DNA of 64,000 nucleotides from assembly GCF_014202335.1 (NCBI RefSeq), contig NZ_JACHGP010000004.1, forward strand, positions 490,787 to 554,786, in the 5' to 3' direction. The DNA comes from Mycobacterium sp. AZCC_0083 (GTDB lineage: Bacteria > Actinomycetota > Actinomycetes > Mycobacteriales > Mycobacteriaceae). The notes under the pieces are model-generated. The model worked only from the letters and a program-made list of their open reading frames with translations. It was not told where the DNA came from and did not search any database. The position numbers and the translations under genes were made by a program. Positions 38,680-48,743 of this stretch are shown here, piece after piece. Positions within the stretch are counted from its first letter, which is position 1; the number at the start of each line of letters is the position of its first letter.

Positions 38680-39983
38680 GCCGACGAATCACCCTCGCGC
38701 AACCCGGGTGGGCACGCGAAAACGGCTGTGCCGGTGTGGAAGATGTACTCGTTGAGCGCATCGCCCGACATCTGCGCCAGCACCGGGATGAAGTTCGTGG
38801 TTGGACTTCGGACGAACGCGATGAAGAACAGCCCCGCATCGAGGTGGCCGAAACCATCGGAACCGTCGGTGAAGTTGTAGCCGCGGCGGAGCATCTTGAC
38901 CCCACCCACGTGATCGGGGTTGACGAGCCGCACGTGCGCGTCGACGTCGATCAGTGGGGTGTTCTTGTCGTCCACCAGGTCGAAGTTGGGTTGCTCGAAC
39001 TCCTGAACCAGCCCGTTGGGTGCGCCGCTGCCCTTCTGCCGTCCGATCACTCGCTCCTGCTCGAGCAGCGACGTCCGGTCCCACGCCTCGATGCGATTGC
39101 GAATGCGTCGCGTCACCAGGTAGCTGCCGCCGGCCAACCAGTCCGGTCCGTCGCCCTTGGCCACCCATACGTTCTTGTCGAGTGCGTCGGTGTCCTCGGC
39201 CTTGAGGTTGTTCGTTCCGTCCTTGAACCCGAGCATGTTTCGCGGCGTTGACTGTTCACGCGTGGTCGAGGACGTGCGGCCGAACCCGAGTTGTGAGTAC
39301 TTCACCGCGACGGTGCCGAACCCGACGCGGGCCAGATTGCGAACGGCGTGCACCGCCACCTGCGGGTCGTGCGCGCATGCCTGGATGGCGATGTCGCCAC
39401 CGCACTTGACGGGGTCGAGGATCTCGTTGGTGAACTTCGGCAGATCGGCGAGGCCGGCTGGACGCCGTGAGGCGATGCCGAACCTGTCCTTGCCGTCCTT
39501 GGTGAAGAACGACGGGCCGAACCCGATGGTCAGCGTCAACGCCGAAGGAGGCAATCCCAGCGCCTCGCCCGTATCCTCCGGCGGCGCATAGGGATTGCCG
39601 CCGACCGCACCGTCCGGATACGCGTCGTGGCCTTGCGTCATCCGCTCTGCCATCTGGGTCCACTGCTTGAGCAGTTCGATGACTTCGTCGCGGTCGTTGG
39701 TCGTGACGTCGAACGAACAGAAATGCATCCGGTCCTGCTGGGGCGTGATGATGCCTGCCTGCCGCTCACCGCGGAACGGAACCGCTTGGTCCAGCCCACC
39801 GAGGTCGGTGCTCGATGCGGACGCCCGGCCCGCGAGGGTACCGGCACCCGCCGCACCGACCACGGCGGCAGTCACCCCCGCGGCGCCGAACAGCTTGCGC
39901 CTTGACAGTCCCCGGCGAGCTGAATCCGGTTCTACCGCGGGGGTTTCCGTGCCATTGGGCGGGCTATTGGGGTGCGATGACAC
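38652..39983 (-). CDS. efeB: Dyp-type haem peroxidase / deferrochelatase
   Basis: A 443-residue Tat-exported haem peroxidase. A twin-arginine signal (SRRKLFGAA near residues 26-34) leads into a dye-decolorising-peroxidase fold with the GFKDGTNN (GxxDG) catalytic-aspartate motif and a proximal histidine in the C-terminal half. In EfeUOB systems the protein oxidises iron(II) or takes iron from haem. The GTG start at 39983 overlaps the efeO stop by 20 bases, so the operon is tight. The 3' end overlaps mazG by 28 bases. Confidence 0.9.
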   Translation of the reverse strand: MSSHPNSPPNGTETPAVEPDSARRGLSRRKLFGAAGVTAAVVGAAGAGTLAGRASASSTDLGGLDQAVPFRGERQAGIITPQQDRMHFCSFDVTTNDRDEVIELLKQWTQMAERMTQGHDAYPDGAVGGNPYAPPEDTGEALGLPPSALTLTIGFGPSFFTKDGKDRFGIASRRPAGLADLPKFTNEILDPVKCGGDIAIQACAHDPQVAVHAVRNLARVGFGTVAVKYSQLGFGRTSSTTREQSTPRNMLGFKDGTNNLKAEDTDALDKNVWVAKGDGPDWLAGGSYLVTRRIRNRIEAWDRTSLLEQERVIGRQKGSGAPNGLVQEFEQPNFDLVDDKNTPLIDVDAHVRLVNPDHVGGVKMLRRGYNFTDGSDGFGHLDAGLFFIAFVRSPTTNFIPVLAQMSGDALNEYIFHTGTAVFACPPGLREGDSSAYWGSTLFS

Positions 39984-41142
39984 CCTGCACCTGACTTACT
40001 TCCTTTGACAACGCGTCGACCGCACGCGACAGCTCCTGGCGCTGCGGCTCGGTCACCTTGTCGTAGGAGACGAATCCGTCACCCTCACGGTACTTCTCGA
40101 GCAGCGCCTCAACCTCGGTGAACCTCTGGTCCACCTTCTTGCCGAGTTCGGCGTTGCGCTCGTCGACGATCGGCCGCACCGAAGCGACGGCGGTCTGGCT
40201 GCCCTCGACGTTGGCCTTGAAGTCCCACAGGTCGGTGTGGCTGAAGATGTCCTCTTCACCAGTGATCTTGCTCTTGGAGATTTCGTCGAGCAGACCCTGT
40301 GCGCCGCCGGCGATCTGGGTGGAGTCGATCTTGTATTCGGGGGCCTTGACGCCGTTGTCGAGTTCCTTGACGTCGGCCGCCAGCTGGTCGGCGAGCGCAT
40401 TGGCGTCCGGCTGCAGACCGGTGACCCACAACTGCTTCTCCAGCACATGGAAACCGGTCCACTTCTGTCCGGGCTCCAGATCGGCCTCGCGAAGGTCGAT
40501 GCGGGGATCGAGGTCGTTGGGGAACGATTCGGCCACCGGTTCGATGCGCTCGTAGTAGGTGCGGGCGAGCGGGAACTGCGCCTTGGCAGCGGGGACATCG
40601 CCCTTCTTCACCGCGTCGACGAACACCTGCGTCGCTGCGATGAGTGCGTCGGTCTGGCTGTTCACGTACCGCTTGTAGCTCTCGGACGCCTCTTTGAACT
40701 TGCCCTCGTCGTCGATCTTGACGGTGTCGCCGGTGACCTTGAACTCGGTGCGGATGCCGTCGCCGACCATGCCGGGCTTGCACGCGGTCTGGTAGGTGCC
40801 GGGCTCGCCGAGTTGCACGATGAGCTTGCGTTCCAGTCCGGGGGAGATGTTCTCCACCTCGCCCATCACCCGTTCACCCTCGCCGTAGACGTAGAACTCC
40901 TGCACCTTGGTGCCGTTGTTGGAGATGACGAACGTGCTTGGTCCCGTGGCCGCCTCGGTGCCCGAGAGCTTGCACTCGGTGTCGGAGGCGGCCACCGTGA
41001 TATGGGCGGGTCCGGCCTTGCCGCCGTCGGTGCTCGGGGTGGCCTCCGGCTCCTTGGCGGTGCAGCTGGTCAGCGAGATGCCGGCCAGCAGCGCCGCGAC
41101 CGCAGCGAGGCCCGCCTTGGCAGGCAAGGGAGAGATGTTCAC
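39964..41142 (-). CDS. efeO: EfeO-type iron-uptake lipoprotein with cupredoxin domain
   Basis: A 392-residue exported protein. The signal ends at a lipobox (LTSC, near residue 27). A cupredoxin-like domain follows (about residues 40-140) with a Cys/Met pair near its end (ACKPGM), then an imelysin/peptidase-M75 domain to the C-terminus with a conserved HVLEKQLW segment. It passes iron to EfeU. GTG at 41142 overlaps the efeU stop as GTGA. The start is chosen because it leads straight into the signal peptide; upstream codons are not exported-protein-like. Confidence 0.9.
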   Translation of the reverse strand: MNISPLPAKAGLAAVAALLAGISLTSCTAKEPEATPSTDGGKAGPAHITVAASDTECKLSGTEAATGPSTFVISNNGTKVQEFYVYGEGERVMGEVENISPGLERKLIVQLGEPGTYQTACKPGMVGDGIRTEFKVTGDTVKIDDEGKFKEASESYKRYVNSQTDALIAATQVFVDAVKKGDVPAAKAQFPLARTYYERIEPVAESFPNDLDPRIDLREADLEPGQKWTGFHVLEKQLWVTGLQPDANALADQLAADVKELDNGVKAPEYKIDSTQIAGGAQGLLDEISKSKITGEEDIFSHTDLWDFKANVEGSQTAVASVRPIVDERNAELGKKVDQRFTEVEALLEKYREGDGFVSYDKVTEPQRQELSRAVDALSKEVSQVQGVIAPQ

Positions 41143-42107
41143 GTAGTCGACCTTTCGGGTGCGGTAGAAGGCTCCGGTTCGGGGGTCGGACTGGAGCTGG
41201 AGGGGGAGGTGTCGGGGGGCCCAGAGGGAGAAGTGTCGTTCGGTGTGGCGGGCTTGCGGATCGGGCGCAGGAACAGCGCCAGCACGATGACGAGGTAGGC
41301 CAGCCACAGGGCCAACTGCAGGACGGTCGGCGTCGGAGTCACGTTGAAGATGCCCTGGATGGCCTCGCCGTACCAGGCCGACCAGTTGAACCAGGACGTG
41401 ATGTCGAAGGCCTTATTGGCAAGGCCGGGCAGCCAGCCCACCGTCTGCAGGGCACCGATCCCGTAGGACAGGATGCCCGCGGCGACGATGACAAGGAACG
41501 TGCCGGTGTACGAGAAGAACTTTGCCAGGTTGATCCGCACCGCGCCCACGTACATGCCGTAGGCGATCGCGATCGCGATCAGCACGCCGACGACGAGGCC
41601 GACAAGCGGCCACAGGGTGTCGGCTTCCGCGTAGCCGACCATGAACAGCGCCGTCTCGACGCCCTCGCGCCCAACGGCAAGGAAGGCCAGCGTCAGAACG
41701 GCCAGCCCGCCCGTCTCGAGCGCCCGCGCCATGTCGCCGCGCAGCGCACCGGAGATCGTGGCGGAGGCCTTCTTCATCCAGAGCACCATGGTCGTGACGA
41801 TCGCGACGGCGACCAGCGACGCGACGCCCGCGATGGCCTCGGCGGCCAAACCGGAGATCGTGTTCTCGCCGAACTGGATGACGAGGAACACCGCGATCGT
41901 CATCACGATGGCGGCGGCGACGCCGAACCAGACCCACTTCAGGGCGTCGCGCCGGTCCGACTTGACCAGAAACGCGATCAGGATGGTGACGACGATCGCG
42001 GTCTCGAGGCCCTCACGCAGGCCGATCAGCCCGCTGCCGAACAGTTGCGAGGAAACGCTGGCGCCCACAGCGAGAACCGACACCGACATGTCCCCGACGG
42101 CAGTCAT
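41139..42107 (-). CDS. efeU: Ferrous/ferric iron permease
   Basis: A 322-residue FTR1/EfeU permease with about seven membrane helices. The two iron-binding REGLE-type motifs are REGLET near residue 32 and REGVET near residue 143. The C-terminal 40 residues are a Pro/Ser/Thr-rich tail. ATG at 42107 is preferred, with AGGAA upstream; ATG at 42089 is possible. First gene of efeUOB, 44 bases after an IdeR-like box, so iron-repressed expression is likely. Confidence 0.9.
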   Translation of the reverse strand: MTAVGDMSVSVLAVGASVSSQLFGSGLIGLREGLETAIVVTILIAFLVKSDRRDALKWVWFGVAAAIVMTIAVFLVIQFGENTISGLAAEAIAGVASLVAVAIVTTMVLWMKKASATISGALRGDMARALETGGLAVLTLAFLAVGREGVETALFMVGYAEADTLWPLVGLVVGVLIAIAIAYGMYVGAVRINLAKFFSYTGTFLVIVAAGILSYGIGALQTVGWLPGLANKAFDITSWFNWSAWYGEAIQGIFNVTPTPTVLQLALWLAYLVIVLALFLRPIRKPATPNDTSPSGPPDTSPSSSSPTPEPEPSTAPERSTT

Positions 42108-42134
42108 CCTTTGCTGTTCCTTTCGCGTACATAG

Positions 42135-42150
42135 CATTGGCTAGCCAATG
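42135..42150. promoter_or_regulatory. 16-bp perfect palindrome upstream of efeU
   Basis: CATTGGCTAGCCAATG is a perfect palindrome directly next to the IdeR-like box. It could be a second regulator site or a weaker IdeR half-repeat. Confidence 0.45.
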
Positions 42151-42169
42151 ATAGGTATGGCTGACCTTA
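42151..42169. promoter_or_regulatory. IdeR/DtxR iron box
   Basis: The 19 bases match 14 positions of the TTAGGTTAGGCTAACCTAA IdeR consensus, with both AGG and CCT arms intact. It lies between efeU and lpqU and predicts iron-dependent repression of efeUOB. Confidence 0.65.
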
Positions 42170-42236
42170 GCAGCGCACCCGGGCGTTTTTCACACCTCCG
42201 CGGCGCGACGCGAGAGCAGTCCCTGCGCGTGGGACG

Positions 42237-43001
42237 ATGGCCGTAATCCGAGTCGGTCGAGGGAGTCCGGTGTTGCCAGTGCGTTGGCTGCGGGCGGTCG
42301 TAGTCATATGCGCAACGGCCCTGCTCATGGCATCGAGCTGTTCGTGGCAGGTCGGCACCCCCATACCCGAGGGGGTGCCGCCGCCATCGGGCGATCCGGT
42401 GCCCGAGATCGACACGCACGCCAAGGGCCGACCCGCCAATCAACTCCATGCCTGGGCGGCGCAGCGTGCACCGGCCCTCGGCATCCCGGTCGCCGCACTG
42501 GAGGCCTATGCCTACGCGGCTCGGGTAGCGCAGGTGGAGAACCCGAGCTGTCATCTGGCCTGGACCACGCTGGCCGGCATCGGGATGGTGGAGAGCCATC
42601 ACGGCACCTACCGCGGGGCCGTCGTCGCGCCGAACGGGAACGTCACCCCACCCATCCGCGGGGTCCGGCTGGACGGGTCCCTCGGCAACATGCAGATCCC
42701 CGACACCGACGGCGGCAAGCTCGACGGCGATCCCACCCTGGACAGGGCGATGGGTCCCATGCAGTTCATCCCCGAGACGTGGCGGCTGTACGGCGTCGAC
42801 GCCAACAACGACGGTGTGATCAGCCCCGACAACATCGACGACGCGGCGCTGTCGGCGGCAGGTTACCTGTGCTGGCGCGGCAAGGACCTCGCGAAACCGC
42901 GCGGCTGGATGGACGCGCTGCGCGCCTACAACCTGTCCGACCAGTACGCGCGCACGGTCCGCGACTGGGCCACGGCCTACGCCGACGGCCACCCGCTGTA
43001 G
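42237..43001 (+). CDS. lpqU: Lytic transglycosylase-like lipoprotein
   Basis: A 254-residue lipoprotein. A signal peptide ends at a lipobox (MASSC, Cys35), then an SLT2/MltB-like transglycosylase domain follows. Visible are the catalytic Glu in GIGMVESHHG and the GPMQFIPETW segment typical of soluble-lytic-transglycosylase folds. A DANNDGVISPDN loop resembles an EF-hand-like calcium site. It cleaves peptidoglycan. ATG at 42237 is used; GTG at 42270 would shorten the signal's charged region. Equivalent to Rv1022. Confidence 0.9.
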   Translation: MAVIRVGRGSPVLPVRWLRAVVVICATALLMASSCSWQVGTPIPEGVPPPSGDPVPEIDTHAKGRPANQLHAWAAQRAPALGIPVAALEAYAYAARVAQVENPSCHLAWTTLAGIGMVESHHGTYRGAVVAPNGNVTPPIRGVRLDGSLGNMQIPDTDGGKLDGDPTLDRAMGPMQFIPETWRLYGVDANNDGVISPDNIDDAALSAAGYLCWRGKDLAKPRGWMDALRAYNLSDQYARTVRDWATAYADGHPL

Positions 43002-43041
43002 CTCTTCGGAGTCGGGATCGGCGTGGGGTAGTCGGCCCCAT

Positions 43042-44391
<1,350 letters not shown>

Positions 44392-44401
44392 CTTTTCACA
44401 T

Positions 44402-45079
44402 ATGCCCGACGCGAAGCGGCCAGACCCGAAGCGGCGCACTCCCGCGTCGCGGCCGGGCAAGCCGGGTGAGTCGGGTCGCGGAAGGCCACGGGGTGCATCG
44501 CCGGTGCAGCGGGAGCCCCGACCCGCACTGCCGCGGGCGACGTCGGAGCAGGCCGAGTCGACGGAGGCCGAGAAGCCGGCCGCCGTCGAGCCCATCAGGC
44601 AGGCGATCGCCGAGGCTGCCGAGCAGCAGTCCGAACAGCGGTTGGGTTCGGCGGCCCGGCGCGCGGCGATCCTTGCCGCGGTGATCTGCGTGCTGACCCT
44701 GACGATCGCCGGCCCGGTCCGCACCTACTTCGCGCAGCGGACCGAGATGCAGCAACTGGAGACCATCCAAGCCCAATTGCGTTCTCAGATCGCCGATCTC
44801 GAACAGCAGAAGGTCAAGCTCGGCGATCCGGTGTTCATCGCCGCCCAGGCGCGCGAACGCCTCGGGTTCGTCATGCCCGGCGAAATTCCCTACCAGGTGC
44901 AGCTGCCCGCGACCGCCGGACCGGAGGCGCTACCGGGCACGGCTGCCGCGCCGGTCCCCAGTGGCCAACCGTGGTACACGTCGCTGTGGCACACCATCGC
45001 CGATGCGCCGCACGGTCCGCCGGCGGTGCCTGCTGCGCCTGCGGTTCCGCCTCCACCCGCACCGCCTCCCGGTGGCTGA
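44402..45079 (+). CDS. divIC: FtsB/DivIC-type septum protein
   Basis: A 225-residue single-pass membrane protein of the divisome. The long basic/Pro-rich cytoplasmic N-terminus (about residues 1-80) is followed by one transmembrane helix (about 90-110), then a leucine/glutamine-rich coiled coil (TEMQQLETIQAQLRSQIADL region) and a Pro-rich C-terminus. This is the FtsB/DivIC architecture, with the longer tails usual in mycobacteria (Rv1024). It begins 10 bases after eno and its stop lies within the next gene. Confidence 0.88.
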   Translation: MPDAKRPDPKRRTPASRPGKPGESGRGRPRGASPVQREPRPALPRATSEQAESTEAEKPAAVEPIRQAIAEAAEQQSEQRLGSAARRAAILAAVICVLTLTIAGPVRTYFAQRTEMQQLETIQAQLRSQIADLEQQKVKLGDPVFIAAQARERLGFVMPGEIPYQVQLPATAGPEALPGTAAAPVPSGQPWYTSLWHTIADAPHGPPAVPAAPAVPPPPAPPPGG

Positions 45080-45563
45080 CCCCGCCGATCTCGCCGCCGT
45101 CGCGCGGCAGCTGGGCCGCGAGCCCCGCGGTGTCCTCGAGATCGCCTACCGCTGCCCGAATGGAGAGCCGGGCGTCGTCAAGACTGCGCCACGTCTGCCC
45201 GACGGCACCCCATTCCCGACGTTGTACTACCTGACCCACCCGGCGTTGACGGCCGCAGCGAGCCGGCTGGAGTCCTCGGGGTTGATGCGGGACATGACCG
45301 AGCGTCTGCAGAACGACGAGGAACTGGCCGCCGCGTACCGTCGGGCGCACGAGTCGTATCTGGCGGAGCGGGATGCCATCGAGTCGCTGGGCACCACGTT
45401 CTCCGGCGGCGGCATGCCGGATCGGGTCAAGTGCCTGCACGTGGTGATGGCGCATTCGCTGGCGAAGGGCCGAGGGGTCAATCCCTTCGGCGACGAGGCG
45501 TTGGCCGTGCTGGCCATCGAGCCGGCGATGGCGGGAATCCTGGACCGGAGGAGCTGGACGTGA
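45072..45563 (+). CDS. DUF501 family protein
   Basis: A 163-residue protein of the DUF501 family (Rv1025), conserved beside eno-divIC-ppx in actinobacteria. Function unknown. It is soluble, with a conserved C-terminal segment containing CLHVVMAHSLAKG and NPFGDEAL; the Cys and His may be ligands. GTG at 45072 overlaps the divIC stop by 8 bases. Its stop overlaps the ppx GTG as GTGA. The tight packing suggests co-regulation with polyphosphate metabolism or division. Confidence 0.85.
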   Translation: MADPADLAAVARQLGREPRGVLEIAYRCPNGEPGVVKTAPRLPDGTPFPTLYYLTHPALTAAASRLESSGLMRDMTERLQNDEELAAAYRRAHESYLAERDAIESLGTTFSGGGMPDRVKCLHVVMAHSLAKGRGVNPFGDEALAVLAIEPAMAGILDRRSWT

Positions 45564-46510
45564 GGGTCGCTGCGATCGACTGCGGGACGAATTCGATCCG
45601 GTTGTTGATCGCCGACGTCGACGCAGTAGGCGATAGAGCCCGGCTGCGCGACGTGCACCGCGAGATGCGCATCGTGCGGCTGGGCGAAGGTGTCGACGCC
45701 ACAGGGCAATTCGCGCCGGCGGCGCTGTCCCGCACGCGCGCTGCGCTTGCGGAGTACGCCGACGAGATGCGCGTGCACGGCGCCGAGAAGGTGCGGATGG
45801 TCGCGACGTCCGCAGCGCGGGACGTGAGCAACCGCGAGGAGTTCTTCGCGATGACCGCCGAACTGCTCGGCGCCGTGGTGCCCGGCGCGGTGGCCGAAGT
45901 CATCACCGGGACCGAGGAGGCTGCGCTATCGTTCACCGGTGCGGTCGGCGAATTGGATGGCTCCGCAGCACCTTTCGTCGTCGTCGACCTCGGCGGCGGC
46001 TCGACCGAGGTGGTGGTGGGCGACGCTGGGGGTGTGACGGCCAGCTTCTCCGCCGACATCGGTTGCGTGCGACTCACCGAACGGTGCCTGCACTCGGACC
46101 CGCCGACGGCCGCGGAGGTCGAGGAGGCCCGAATCGTGGTGCGCGACGCGCTATCCGAGGCGTTGCGGGTGGTACTCGTCGAGGGCGCCAAGACGTGGGT
46201 CGGCGTGGCGGGCACCATGACGACGCTGTCGGCGCTCGCTCAGGGAATGGTGACCTACGACCCCGATGCGATCCACTTGTCGCGGGTGGGGTTCGACGGA
46301 TTGCTGAGGGTGTGTGGCGACCTGATCGCGATGACGCGCAAGCAGCGCGCGGCCCTCGGCCCGATGCACGAGGGACGTGTCGACGTGATCGGCGGTGGCG
46401 CGATCATCGTCGAGGAGTTGGCACGGGAGCTAGGTAGCCGTGCCGGAATCGACGAACTGATCGTCAGCGAGCACGACATCCTCGACGGCATCGCGCTGTC
46501 GATGGTCTAA
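45560..46510 (+). CDS. ppx: Ppx/GppA exopolyphosphatase family protein
   Basis: A 316-residue ASKHA-fold phosphatase. The first phosphate-binding loop is AIDCGTNSIRLL near the N-terminus, and the second is VVDLGGGSTEVV in the middle; both are intact. It corresponds to Rv1026 (PPX2), which hydrolyses polyphosphate or pppGpp-type substrates. Only the N-terminal two-domain core is present, as in mycobacterial short Ppx. Start GTG at 45560 follows GGAGGAG and overlaps the upstream gene. Confidence 0.92.
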   Translation: MRVAAIDCGTNSIRLLIADVDAVGDRARLRDVHREMRIVRLGEGVDATGQFAPAALSRTRAALAEYADEMRVHGAEKVRMVATSAARDVSNREEFFAMTAELLGAVVPGAVAEVITGTEEAALSFTGAVGELDGSAAPFVVVDLGGGSTEVVVGDAGGVTASFSADIGCVRLTERCLHSDPPTAAEVEEARIVVRDALSEALRVVLVEGAKTWVGVAGTMTTLSALAQGMVTYDPDAIHLSRVGFDGLLRVCGDLIAMTRKQRAALGPMHEGRVDVIGGGAIIVEELARELGSRAGIDELIVSEHDILDGIALSMV

Positions 46511-46796
46511 GCCGGAGGCGCACCGAAGTACGGTTGCTGACGGCTCGACTCGCGCGACCCGTTCAACAACCGCACGTTCGGCGTTGTTTACTTACGTACG
46601 TTGCAGTTTGGCGGGTTTCCGCAATGGTGACCGCCGTCGCATGCGTTGCAATGACACGTGCAACCCGACCCTGCCTTGACCTCTGAAACGCGCATTGCAA
46701 TTCCTCTGCTGGTTCAGACTGGCATCAACATATGACTACTTCACAATAGTTCGGATCACGCTGAGGCGGAACCGTTGCGGCCGAACCGTGACGCCG
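46511..46796. other. Intergenic region between ppx and prpE
   Basis: No gene is supported here. The segment is less GC-rich than its surroundings and contains several TTGCA-type words, including the inverted repeat GTTGCA-8 bases-TGCAAC at 46645-46664. It lies at the 3' ends of two convergent genes, so a promoter is not expected. A short unannotated transcript is possible. Confidence 0.4.
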
Positions 46797-48677
46797 TCAG
46801 GACTGCAGCACGGGCTTCAGCGCGTCGAGGACCGTGGCGTCCTCGATGGTCGACGGCGGCGCTTCGTCGCGACCGTCGGCGATGCCGCGCATCGTCTTGC
46901 GCAGGATCTTGCCCGAGCGGGTCTTTGGCAGCGCTGCGACCACGTCGACCCGCTTCAGGCTGGCCACCGCGCCGATGCTCTGTCGCACGGCCGCGACCAG
47001 TTCGTCGACAAGGCCGTCCGCGGACGCACCCGCCTTGAGCACCACGAACCCCCGCGGGACCTGGCCCTTCATGTCGTCGGCGACGCCGATCACCGCGCAT
47101 TCGGCGACCGCGGGATGGTTGGCAAGCACAGCTTCGATCGAGCCGGTGGACAGCCTATGGCCCGCGACGTTGATGACGTCGTCGGTGCGGCCCATCACGA
47201 ACAGGTAGCCGTCGTCGTCGAGGTAGCCGCCGTCGCCGGACAGGTAATAGCCGGGGAAGGCCGAGAGGTAGGACGCGACGTAGCGGTCGTCGGCGCCCCA
47301 CAGCGTCGGCAACGTGCCTGGCGGCAGCGGCAGTTTCACGCAGATCGCGCCCTCCTCGCCTGCGTCGCACTCGGTGCCGTCCGGGCGAAGGATGCGGACG
47401 TCGTAGCCCGGCATCGGCACCGTCGCAGAGCCCGGCTTCACAGGCAGGGCCTCGATGCCCATCGGGCCTGCGGCGATCGACCATCCCGTCTCGGTCTGCC
47501 ACCAGTGGTCGATCACGGGGATGCCGAGTCGCTGCGCGGCCCAGTGGTAGGTGCCGGGATCGAGTCGCTCGCCTGCCTGGAACAGGTAGCGCAGCCCGGA
47601 CAGGTCGTAGCGGTCGAGGTGCGTGCCGTCGGGGTCCTCCTTCTTGATGGCGCGCATCGCGGTCGGGGCGGTGAACAACGTCTTCACGCCGTGCTCGGCG
47701 GCCACCCGCCAGAACGCGCCTGCGTCGGGGGTGCCGACGGGCTTGCCCTCGTAGAGCACTGTCGTGGCGCCAAGCAGGAGCGGCCCGTAGACGATGTAGG
47801 AGTGGCCAACCACCCAGCCGACATCCGAAGCGGCCCAATACACGTCGCCGGGATTCGTGTCGTAGACGTGTCGCATGGTCCACAGCAGCGCCACGGCGTG
47901 TCCGCCGTTGTCGCGGACGATCCCCTTGGGCTTGCCGGTGGTGCCCGACGTGTAGAGCACGTACAGCGGATCGGTCGCGGCGACCGGGACGGGGTCCACG
48001 GGCTCGGCGGCGGCGATCGCCTCTTGCCAGTCGATGTCCCTGCCCGGCACCAGTGCGCAGGGGCATTGTTCGCGCTGCACGATGACGCAGTGAACGGAGT
48101 GCTCGGCTGCGTAGTTCGACAGGCCGAGCGCCGCGTCGAGCATCGGCTTGTAGTTGACGGTGCGGGTCGGTTCGATGCCGCACGATGCGGACACCACGAC
48201 GGCCGGGCGGGCGTCGTCGATGCGGGCCGCGAGTTCGGGTGCGGCGAAGCCGCCGAACACCACCGAGTGGACGGCACCCAGTCGCGCGCAGGCCAGCATG
48301 GCGATGACCGTCTCGGGCACCATCGGCATGTAGATCACCACGCGGTCGCCCTTGTCGACGCCGAGGCCGCGCAGCACGCCCGCGAACCGCGCGGTGAGAT
48401 CCAGCAGTTCGCGATAGGTGTAGGTGCGCTTGGTGTCGGTGACGGGGGAGTCGTAGATCAGCGCCGCCTGATCACCGCGCCCCGCGTCGACGTGTCGGTC
48501 CAGCGCGTTGGCGCACGTGTTGAGTTCCCCGTCCGGAAACCACCGGTAGAACGGGGGATTGGAGTCGTCGAGGATGCGTACCGGCTCGCGGATCCACGTC
48601 ACTGCGCGGGCGGCCTCGGCCCAGAACGTGCACGGGTCTTCGATGCTGGCGTCGAACATTGCTTGGTATCCGGCCAT
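46797..48677 (-). CDS. prpE: Propionyl-CoA synthetase
   Basis: A 626-residue ANL-superfamily acyl-CoA synthetase. The ACAS N-terminal domain, YTSGTTGKPKG phosphate loop, WWQTETGW motif and the C-terminal KTRSGKILR with catalytic lysine are present. Length and the SASCGIEPTRTVNYKP segment favour PrpE over acetyl-CoA synthetase (about 650). It activates propionate, from cholesterol or odd-chain fatty-acid breakdown, for the methylcitrate or methylmalonyl pathway. A TACCGT -10 box ends 6 bases before the ATG, indicating a leaderless start. Confidence 0.87.
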   Translation of the reverse strand: MAGYQAMFDASIEDPCTFWAEAARAVTWIREPVRILDDSNPPFYRWFPDGELNTCANALDRHVDAGRGDQAALIYDSPVTDTKRTYTYRELLDLTARFAGVLRGLGVDKGDRVVIYMPMVPETVIAMLACARLGAVHSVVFGGFAAPELAARIDDARPAVVVSASCGIEPTRTVNYKPMLDAALGLSNYAAEHSVHCVIVQREQCPCALVPGRDIDWQEAIAAAEPVDPVPVAATDPLYVLYTSGTTGKPKGIVRDNGGHAVALLWTMRHVYDTNPGDVYWAASDVGWVVGHSYIVYGPLLLGATTVLYEGKPVGTPDAGAFWRVAAEHGVKTLFTAPTAMRAIKKEDPDGTHLDRYDLSGLRYLFQAGERLDPGTYHWAAQRLGIPVIDHWWQTETGWSIAAGPMGIEALPVKPGSATVPMPGYDVRILRPDGTECDAGEEGAICVKLPLPPGTLPTLWGADDRYVASYLSAFPGYYLSGDGGYLDDDGYLFVMGRTDDVINVAGHRLSTGSIEAVLANHPAVAECAVIGVADDMKGQVPRGFVVLKAGASADGLVDELVAAVRQSIGAVASLKRVDVVAALPKTRSGKILRKTMRGIADGRDEAPPSTIEDATVLDALKPVLQS

Positions 48678-48683
48678 AGCGGC

Positions 48684-48736
48684 ACGGTATCGCGTGGGCT
48701 GCCGTTGTCCGGCCGTTCGCCGCGTTTCTCTATAGT
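48684..48736. promoter_or_regulatory. Divergent leaderless promoters, prpE and hydrolase
   Basis: TACCGT on the reverse strand (48689-48684) serves prpE, and TATAGT on the + strand (48731-48736) ends 7 bases before the hydrolase ATG. Unlike the two symmetric pairs elsewhere, these -10 boxes are separate. Confidence 0.5.
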
Positions 48737-48743
48737 CCCTTGC

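Noticed and set aside
46695..48743. Very long + strand open frame running antisense through prpE into the hydrolase
   Set aside because: It is a GC-rich shadow of prpE; only the part from ATG 48744 has hydrolase motifs and a promoter.
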